A DNA stretch of 60,109 nucleotides from an uncultured bacterium. Its GTDB lineage: Bacteria; Spirochaetota; UBA4802; JAGODF01. The DNA lies in assembly GCA_937921485.1 (NCBI GenBank), contig CAKZSV010000050.1, positions 1 to 60,109 of the forward strand, given 5' to 3'. The translations under genes were made by a program, and so were the position numbers. Below are positions 52,533 to 60,109 of the stretch, piece after piece (position 1 is the first letter of the stretch; every line of letters begins with the position of its first letter). The notes below the pieces were generated by a model. That model was not told where the DNA came from and made no database searches. It saw only the letters and a list, made by a program, of their open reading frames with translations.

Positions 52533-53819
52533 TTATGGCATGAGCCTGGAGCGGATGAGCCGGATGGCAGACATAAGCATCTCATCCGTTGCTTTTGCAA
52601 ACACCAGAGTGTCTTCTTTCAGCATGGGGCGAAGTGCATCGATGATATCAGGGCTCGGATTGCCGTATTGCCCTAAAAAATGCCCCAGGCGCATTTCGAG
52701 GCTGAATTCAAGTTTTTCTCTCGGCGATAAATTGAGATATGCATCAATTGTCCGAAGCATTGTGTCGCGGTCGTGAGGGAGTTTTCCGTACAACTCAAGC
52801 AAATTCGATGCGCTGTCGCTTAAAATTTCGGTTTCGCAATCCGTTTCTTCCACCAGTATGCGTATTTCCTTTGCCACTTGCTCTTCTTCCGCTTCAATGA
52901 ATTCACCCCGCCTGGCCATCTCTTCAAGCGGCGTATGAGGAAAAATTTCGAGCGTCCTCAATCGGACAAAGTCGGGGCGGCAGCGCATAAGCACCCGTGC
53001 CGTTTCATGCGCGTGCTGTTCCGAAAAAGCTTTTCCGCCCAATCCGGGCATCACGTACACCGAAGGAGACATTCCCGCCTCCCGTATCTTGTTGCATGCT
53101 GTAATATGTTCTTCCGCTGAAACGCCTTTGCGCACGAACTTTAGGACTTCATCGGATCCGCTTTCAAGCCCGAAGTGTATTCTGTGCAGGCCTGCGCCGC
53201 GGTATTCTTTCAATTCTTTTACTGTGCGTAATTTCGCGACAGTTTTTGTACGGCCGTATACGGTAAACCGGCTGATGGATGGAAAACGAATTTTGATGTA
53301 TCCGATAATTTCTTTCAAAAAATCAGGTTTTACTGTCATCGAATCGGCATCGCCCAAAAAACAGGTCGTCCCGCCGGACATTCTCCATTGCAAGATGTGA
53401 TACACGCTGTCTTCGAGCGTGGGGGTTTCCTTGAACCATTGCAGAAACCATTGCATCCTCGGGTTAAGGTTTTCGGGATATGAAGCGTGAGGGACATCTT
53501 CCGTTTTTCCGCCGCCAAAAGAGCGGATGCGGTTGATGAGCTCCGCAGTGCGGCGGTATTCTGAACCTGTTGAAATACCATCGCCAATGCCGTGTGCATA
53601 AAGAACATCGTCGATTGCTTTTGCACGATCAACATCAGCTTTTATTTCATCAATTGAGCGGCGGGAAAACTTCGCGCCGAGCTTATAAACCGGGCAAAAC
53701 GCGCATTTGTTCCAGGGGCAGTTGCGCGTGAGGCGGAACGTGATGCTGGTATTCTCCGTTGGTGGACGGATTGAACAGATTTCATAGGGTTCTATTGCAG
53801 AATAATCGTTCGAAAACAT
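52533..53819 (-). CDS. Radical SAM protein with CX4CX2C cluster motif
   Basis: The 428-residue protein starts behind GGAGGAAATGC. The 4Fe-4S cluster motif is C-P-W-N-K-C-A-F-C, a CX4CX2C spacing rather than the canonical CX3CX2C, a variant I recall from the COG1032-type radical SAM family. The (beta/alpha)6 core follows with FRLTRNCPWNKCAFCP, YRGAGLHRIHFGLESGSDEVLKFVRKG, and VYVMPGLGGKAFSEQHAHE. SAM binds the cluster and yields a 5'-deoxyadenosyl radical. No B12 domain is evident. The substrate is unknown; the C-terminus is helical. Confidence 0.9.
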   Translation of the reverse strand: MFSNDYSAIEPYEICSIRPPTENTSITFRLTRNCPWNKCAFCPVYKLGAKFSRRSIDEIKADVDRAKAIDDVLYAHGIGDGISTGSEYRRTAELINRIRSFGGGKTEDVPHASYPENLNPRMQWFLQWFKETPTLEDSVYHILQWRMSGGTTCFLGDADSMTVKPDFLKEIIGYIKIRFPSISRFTVYGRTKTVAKLRTVKELKEYRGAGLHRIHFGLESGSDEVLKFVRKGVSAEEHITACNKIREAGMSPSVYVMPGLGGKAFSEQHAHETARVLMRCRPDFVRLRTLEIFPHTPLEEMARRGEFIEAEEEQVAKEIRILVEETDCETEILSDSASNLLELYGKLPHDRDTMLRTIDAYLNLSPREKLEFSLEMRLGHFLGQYGNPSPDIIDALRPMLKEDTLVFAKATDEMLMSAIRLIRSRLMP

Positions 53820-53905
53820 GCATTTCCTCCCTGCGGATGAAGCATGGCGGTTTTGAGCACGTATGTCAAGCCGGTTTCAAGGAAGAGCATGGTGTTGTGA
53901 TAACA

Positions 53906-56497
53906 CTACGTTGCCGTATAGCAGATAACGCGCTGTGAAACAATATCGGCTGCCAGTTCAAGTTTCGCAGCCGTGACATCGTGTACTTTGATGATTTCCC
54001 TGAATGCCAAAGCATCGGGAATAAGAGTTGAAAAGATGTCTTCAAATTGATTAATAAATTCACTGTGGTAGATAACGTTTTTTGAATCAGGAAAGAGTGC
54101 CACATAAAAAATATCTGTTTCAACCAGGTCCTGAAAGAAATGGGTTCCGAATGAAAGTTCAGGAAGCACATTATCGCTCATGATGGCGAGTTCCACGAGC
54201 ACCGATATATGGTTTATTTCCGCAAATCTCACCGGTACGCCAAGCGAAGGGGTGGTGGTGCCCCATCGCCCGGGGCCAATAAGCAGGGTGGGATTATTTT
54301 CCCGATCGCCTGTTTCTTTATTGATACGTCCCACTAAGCGGGCAGCTTCATATTTTTGCGAAAGCGGAAGAGCGCTGTAGCGGTGAGGATCTACGTAAAT
54401 GATTCGCTTCAGCGGCTGCAATATGCTTCCACCTAAAAAGTTGCCTCCGGATTCGAAGTAAACATTCTCTTTGATCTGGATTTTAGGAATTTCCAATTTT
54501 TTTCCGATTCCCTTTGCCTGATGCGGGCGGCACTGCAGGAGGTTTATACGGTAACTATCTTCCTGGTTAAAGTTTACGGTAAATTCGATATCCACAGGGT
54601 ATTGGTATGTGCTGGAAATGGTTTTCATCATCCTGCGCATGTCGGCAGTGAAAGGAGTATTCATTAAAAGTTCATCGAAAGTAATAACCCATACAGCGCG
54701 TTCTATTCCACCGTATTGCTGGATTTTTCTTTCTATGTCGAAGTCTCGGCTTCCGATGAATTTCACAGGAAGATTTAAATTCATTTCGAACAACTTTTCA
54801 ATCGATATGGTCTGTATTTCGTTTGCTTCAACGTTAAGGATGTCAGCATCGTGCTGTGAAAAACGGCGCATATCATCTATTCCGGCGAGTGGTTTTGCCG
54901 ACGGATCGTCTAAAGCGACAATGCGCGGATAGTCCCCTTCCACGCGATTTACCGCGCGGGTTCCAAGGCCGAACACAAGCCGAACCATTCCGGCTTCAGG
55001 ATCGAGTCCGCTCTTCCAGACATACGTATTATATGAGAGACCGACGCCGCCGATATCGGGAAAGAAAAAATGCTTGTGATGGTTTCCCGACACTCTTTGA
55101 ACCAGAAGAGCCATCTGCTCTTCCATTTCGTTCAATCCTCTCTGAAGGCGGTAGGCAAGTGCGTCTTCGTTCATGGTACTGGCGTAGATTTTTCGAACTG
55201 CTTCGGTGAATGCCTGATAGCGTTCCCTGGGAGAGCCCTGGTTGACCAGAAAGAAGCTCTCATATTTTCCGGCGAAAGCGTTGCCGAATGAATCTTCAAG
55301 GAGGCTTGATGAACGCACGATTATGGGTGATTGTCCCATATAATCGATAAGCTCCTGAAACTGTTCTTTGATTTCATCGGGAAAATTGCCTTTGCGCATT
55401 TTTTCTCCGAGTTCTTTCGCGATGGTGAAATAACCTGCCTGGGTTTGCTGTTCCATCAACATGCGCCACCAGCCATTCTGGACAATATAAGAATAGAAGA
55501 CGTCGGAGCCAATGTAAAATGAATCGTGAGGTTCCAAAATAGTTTCCCAGACGCTGGACTTATCATTTTTTAATATCGCACGTGCAATGAGCATCCCGGC
55601 CGCTTTTCCGCCGATGTAGCCAGTTCCTATCATCCGGTTTTTGATGGCGACGAGGTCTTCGAGGGAAAAATGGCTTGCAGCAAGGTCAAGCATACGTTGT
55701 TCTCTCCCGATCATCACCTTGCAGAGGCGTTCTATCATTTCGTGTTTTTCTTCAGGTTTGCCGTCTGATTCAAGAAGCATCTGTGCTTTTAGAAAAAGCC
55801 TGTCCCAAAAATCTAAATTGCGCTGAGTTTTTTCCCAGGGGCGCTTTTGGATGTGAGTAACAAACTTCATTGCGTCTTCGCTTCTGGTTAGAGCTATGAA
55901 GTTTTCACCTTTTTTCTGATGAGGAAAGAACATGGTGGGAGAATATCTATTGAGCACTTTTAATGGGTGGACATAACATTCGTGTTCGCAGTCATAGACA
56001 TCGATGAGAAGCTGTGTGATGTCTCTGATACGAGCAATAGTCTTGAAGGAATGGCTGTTGCGAAGCAGCGCGAAATATGCGATTGTGTTTAATTCATAAA
56101 GGTATGGGCATGTGATAGCGAAAAAATTTCCTATCATGAGATCTGTTGCCCAGGCGGAGAGTAGGTCGGAAAGGCAGTCGAATACATAGTAAGCATCTTC
56201 GCCCTGCTCAGTGATGATATTGTACACCTGTTTGGAAAAAATTTCGAAACCACTGAATGCGTCCAGCCTGTGTATGAGAATGCCTGGCTGTTCTTCGACG
56301 ATTGACTCGTGGCTTGCAAATCTCATGTAGTTCAAAGGCCTTCCTTCAGCAATGGCCTTGCTCACAAAAGGCGCTGTAAAAGTCTTATAGTCCTGCATGG
56401 AGTCCACCTGCCAGACTACATTGTCGCCCATCTGAAGGTTGTTGAGAATATCATCTAATCCCGAGAGTCCAGTACTGGCTTTCAAAATCGCTTTCAT
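53906..56497 (-). CDS. KaiC-like and PEP-synthase-type ATP-grasp protein
   Basis: The start with GGAGG five bases ahead gives 863 residues. Residues 1-180 resemble a RecA/KaiC fold (TGLSGLDDILNNLQMGDNVVWQVDS) with the Walker A loop lost and a Walker-B-like YYVFDCLSD. Residues about 290-700 form the PPDK/PEP-synthase ATP-grasp domain (IGGKAAGMLIAR, VRSSSLLEDSFGNAFAGKYESF with R395, VEGDYPRIVAL, INLLQCRPH). The phosphohistidine and PEP-binding domains are missing. The remaining end (about 700-863) has SGGNFLGGSILQP and LIGPGRWGTTTPSLGVPV. Function is unknown. Similar proteins occur in deltaproteobacteria. Confidence 0.82.
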   Translation of the reverse strand: MKAILKASTGLSGLDDILNNLQMGDNVVWQVDSMQDYKTFTAPFVSKAIAEGRPLNYMRFASHESIVEEQPGILIHRLDAFSGFEIFSKQVYNIITEQGEDAYYVFDCLSDLLSAWATDLMIGNFFAITCPYLYELNTIAYFALLRNSHSFKTIARIRDITQLLIDVYDCEHECYVHPLKVLNRYSPTMFFPHQKKGENFIALTRSEDAMKFVTHIQKRPWEKTQRNLDFWDRLFLKAQMLLESDGKPEEKHEMIERLCKVMIGREQRMLDLAASHFSLEDLVAIKNRMIGTGYIGGKAAGMLIARAILKNDKSSVWETILEPHDSFYIGSDVFYSYIVQNGWWRMLMEQQTQAGYFTIAKELGEKMRKGNFPDEIKEQFQELIDYMGQSPIIVRSSSLLEDSFGNAFAGKYESFFLVNQGSPRERYQAFTEAVRKIYASTMNEDALAYRLQRGLNEMEEQMALLVQRVSGNHHKHFFFPDIGGVGLSYNTYVWKSGLDPEAGMVRLVFGLGTRAVNRVEGDYPRIVALDDPSAKPLAGIDDMRRFSQHDADILNVEANEIQTISIEKLFEMNLNLPVKFIGSRDFDIERKIQQYGGIERAVWVITFDELLMNTPFTADMRRMMKTISSTYQYPVDIEFTVNFNQEDSYRINLLQCRPHQAKGIGKKLEIPKIQIKENVYFESGGNFLGGSILQPLKRIIYVDPHRYSALPLSQKYEAARLVGRINKETGDRENNPTLLIGPGRWGTTTPSLGVPVRFAEINHISVLVELAIMSDNVLPELSFGTHFFQDLVETDIFYVALFPDSKNVIYHSEFINQFEDIFSTLIPDALAFREIIKVHDVTAAKLELAADIVSQRVICYTAT

Positions 56498-56604
56498 GAT
56501 TTCCTCCAATGATTATTAATAATATCATATCAATATGGAGTGTACAGTTTTTTTTAGGTTCAAAGGTTACAGGCATGAAAATTTTTTTTGGCGAATGGAC
56601 GAAA

Positions 56605-56632
56605 AAAGGAGGCGGTTTATACCGCCTCCTTT
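56605..56632 (-). terminator. Rho-independent terminator of gdhA
   Basis: A 12-bp stem (AAAGGAGGCGGT / ACCGCCTCCTTT) with a TTAT-type loop is followed on the minus strand by TTTTTT. It lies about 30 bases after the gdhA stop. Confidence 0.85.
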
Positions 56633-56661
56633 GTGAGCATTAGCGAAATTACAACAGGCGA

Positions 56662-58442
<1,781 letters not shown>

Positions 58443-59597
58443 ATGTCTATTTCATCGAAAGCAAAAGCCGTTAAGCCATTCATTGTGATGGATGTGATGG
58501 CGAGGGCCGAGGAGCTTGAGCGCGCGGGTGAAGACGTCATTCATCTGGAAGTGGGCGAGCCCGATTTTGACACGCCCGAAGTGGTGCGCGAAGCGGCATT
58601 CGAGGCCATGCGATCCGGAAAGACGCACTATACGCATGCGCTCGGGCTTCTTGAGCTTCGGGAAGAAATCTGCCGGTACTATCAGCGCGAATACGGTGTG
58701 GATATTACTCCGGATAGAGTGATGGTGACGAATGGGACTTCTCCGGCATTGCTTCTTCTGATGATGGCGATACTGGAAGCGGGAGATGAAGTCATTCTTT
58801 CCAATCCGCATTATGCCTGTTATCCGAATTTCATTTCGGCAACGGGCGGTGTTCCCGTGCAGGTGCGAACGCTGCCGGAGGATGGATTTCAGTATCGCTC
58901 CGAAGAAATTCAGAAATCCCTTTCGAAAAAAACGCGCGCCATTCTCATCAATTCTCCCTCAAATCCCACCGGCATCGTGATGAATGAGGAACATCTCCGT
59001 GAAATTGCGGAGTTTTCCAGCTGCTGGATTATTTCTGATGAAATCTATCACGGGCTGGTCTATGAAGGCCGCGCGCGTTCCATTCTTGAATTTACCGACC
59101 GCGCGTTTGTCATCAACGGCTTTTCAAAACTTTTCGCCATGACCGGCTGGCGGCTCGGCTATCTCATCTTTCCAGAAGAATTTTCGGAAGTTATGAAAAA
59201 CATTCATCAGAATTTTGCAATTTCCGCAAACAGCTTTGTGCAGTGGGCGGGTGTGGCGGCATTGCGGCATGCATGGCACGAGATTGAAAAAATGAAGGCG
59301 ACGTATAACAAACGGCGCGTGTTTATGATTCGCCGCTTGAAAGAAATCGGCTTTAAAATTCATCACGAGCCGACGGGAGCCTTTTATGTGTTTGCCGATG
59401 CAAGAGAATTCTGTTCGGATTCTTTCAAAGAAGCGTTCAATATCATCGACAAAGTAAAAGTGGGAGTAACTCCCGGCATCGATTTCGGATCAGGAGGAGA
59501 AGGATTTTTGCGATTTTCCTACGCAAATTCAATTGAGAACATCACACGGGGACTTGATCGCATACAGGAATATTTCGCCGCGCGTGGCAGGTGCTGA
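58443..59597 (+). CDS. PLP-dependent class I aminotransferase
   Basis: The 384-residue protein starts seven bases after GGAGG. It has the fold type I patterns VIHLEVGEPDFDTP, HYTHALGLLELREEIC, NGTSPALLLLMMAIL, ILINSPSNPTGIV, SDEIYHGLVY and the PLP lysine K229 in INGFSKLFAMTGWRLGY. It ends with FLRFSYANSIENI containing the carboxylate arginine. It is close to aspartate or aromatic aminotransferases; the substrate cannot be fixed. The lnt start is two bases after its stop. Confidence 0.93.
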   Translation: MSISSKAKAVKPFIVMDVMARAEELERAGEDVIHLEVGEPDFDTPEVVREAAFEAMRSGKTHYTHALGLLELREEICRYYQREYGVDITPDRVMVTNGTSPALLLLMMAILEAGDEVILSNPHYACYPNFISATGGVPVQVRTLPEDGFQYRSEEIQKSLSKKTRAILINSPSNPTGIVMNEEHLREIAEFSSCWIISDEIYHGLVYEGRARSILEFTDRAFVINGFSKLFAMTGWRLGYLIFPEEFSEVMKNIHQNFAISANSFVQWAGVAALRHAWHEIEKMKATYNKRRVFMIRRLKEIGFKIHHEPTGAFYVFADAREFCSDSFKEAFNIIDKVKVGVTPGIDFGSGGEGFLRFSYANSIENITRGLDRIQEYFAARGRC

Positions 59598-59599
59598 AT

Positions 59600-60109
59600 A
59601 TGGCGGCTGCCGCAATTTCTGCATTGGTATTTGCTGCATGTTTTCCTGGCACCTGGTTTTCATGTGTCATTTTTATTGCGCTTGTCCCTTTTTTTATATA
59701 TTTATTAAATGTAAATTCTTTAAAAAAAGCATTTTTTGCCGGCCTGATTTTCGGTGCAGTGCACAGCACCATCATGGCCTACTGGGTTTTCAATGCGCTC
59801 TTTTTTCATTATGAAGTCAATATATTCGCATCGATATTATTTCTGGCAATAATTGTTGTATTGCCGGTTGCGGTGTTGTACGGGATATTTGCGATCGCAT
59901 ATCGGTTTTTATTTAAAAATACAATTTTTTTCTCTGCCTGCGTGGTTCCTTCGTTGTGGATACTCTTTGATTTTCTCCGCGATCTTCTGCCGCTCTATCT
60001 TCCCTGGGGATTTGCAGGCTATTCGCTTGCCGCATATCCGAAACTCATACAGATTGCCGATGTTGCTGGCGTGTATGGCGTCACATTTTGCATTATCGCG
60101 GTAAATTCG
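59600..60109 (+). CDS. lnt: Apolipoprotein N-acyltransferase, N-terminal part (runs off the window)
   Basis: The ATG two bases after the aminotransferase stop opens a frame that stays open to the window end (170 codons). The N-terminus has several hydrophobic helices. The stretch VPSLWILFDFLRDLLPL, LPWGFAGYSLAAYP and IQIADVAGVYGVTF is the pattern of Lnt that leads into the nitrilase-like domain (outside the window). Lnt adds the third acyl chain to lipoproteins in the inner membrane. AGGTG precedes the start. The catalytic Glu-Lys-Cys is beyond the edge and not seen. Confidence 0.9.
   Translation, partial: MAAAAISALVFAACFPGTWFSCVIFIALVPFFIYLLNVNSLKKAFFAGLIFGAVHSTIMAYWVFNALFFHYEVNIFASILFLAIIVVLPVAVLYGIFAIAYRFLFKNTIFFSACVVPSLWILFDFLRDLLPLYLPWGFAGYSLAAYPKLIQIADVAGVYGVTFCIIAVNS

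Overview
The window looks like a chromosomal segment of a spirochaete (Spirochaetota), probably an anaerobe or microaerophile with mid-range GC. The best pointer is a protein resembling the cytoplasmic filament protein CfpA (41019-42971), followed by an uncharacterised gene and a pyruvate phosphate dikinase (PPDK)-like gene. From memory, Treponema has a similar cfpA-X-ppdK neighbourhood. The lineage is inferred from gene content only, and no rRNA or tRNA gene was found. No phage, IS transposase, CRISPR array or integrase is visible.

Layout. 1-5.4 kb: the tail of a UvrD-like helicase and a small membrane protein, then a minus-strand signalling cluster. The cluster holds a hybrid histidine kinase with Hpt, a response regulator with a STAS-like tail, and an HD-GYP response regulator. 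5.6-10.7 kb: a minus-strand oxygen-defence block, fur/perR-copZ followed by rubredoxin-cydA-cydB-desulfoferrodoxin-ferritin-rubrerythrin. Two similar operator-like sites lie over its two candidate promoters. 10.7-11.5 kb: a HepT/MntA-type toxin-antitoxin pair. 11.7-16.4 kb: exported and hypothetical proteins, including an alpha/beta hydrolase, DUF4105 and DUF3015. 16.6-24.1 kb: tilS, ftsH coupled to an unknown gene, and B12-dependent ribonucleotide reductase. 24.1-26.8 kb: pgeF-like and PHP phosphatase genes plus hypotheticals. 27.0-29.0 kb: a Trm112-like protein, a SurA/PpiD-like chaperone and CheX. 29.0-38.1 kb: minus-strand TPR and envelope proteins, a MAF/DUF115 protein, a GHKL-HDOD fusion and a SNF2 helicase. 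38.4-46.9 kb: a DUF6602-like protein, a vWA/FHA-like lipoprotein and the cfpA-X-ppdK-like cluster. 47.1-52.5 kb: a Lys/Ser-rich protein, moaD-moaE, a HEPN-like protein, an S-adenosylmethionine (SAM) hydrolase, apgM and an SH3 protein. 52.5-60.1 kb: a radical SAM protein, a KaiC-like/ATP-grasp protein, glutamate dehydrogenase, an aminotransferase and the 5' part of lnt.

How it fits together. The oxygen-defence block combines O2 removal (cytochrome bd), superoxide reduction (desulfoferrodoxin with rubredoxin), peroxide reduction (rubrerythrin) and iron storage (ferritin) next to a Fur-family regulator. The signalling cluster reads as a phosphorelay ending in cyclic-di-GMP breakdown and a STAS partner-switch output; CheX and the MAF protein suggest motility and chemotaxis elsewhere. 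The most unusual points are the PPDK-like protein whose ATP-binding half appears to have lost key residues while its PEP half is intact, a second protein with the reverse architecture (ATP-grasp without the phosphohistidine and PEP domains), the GHKL-HDOD fusion, and a non-autonomous inverted-repeat element found in two clear copies and one degraded copy.
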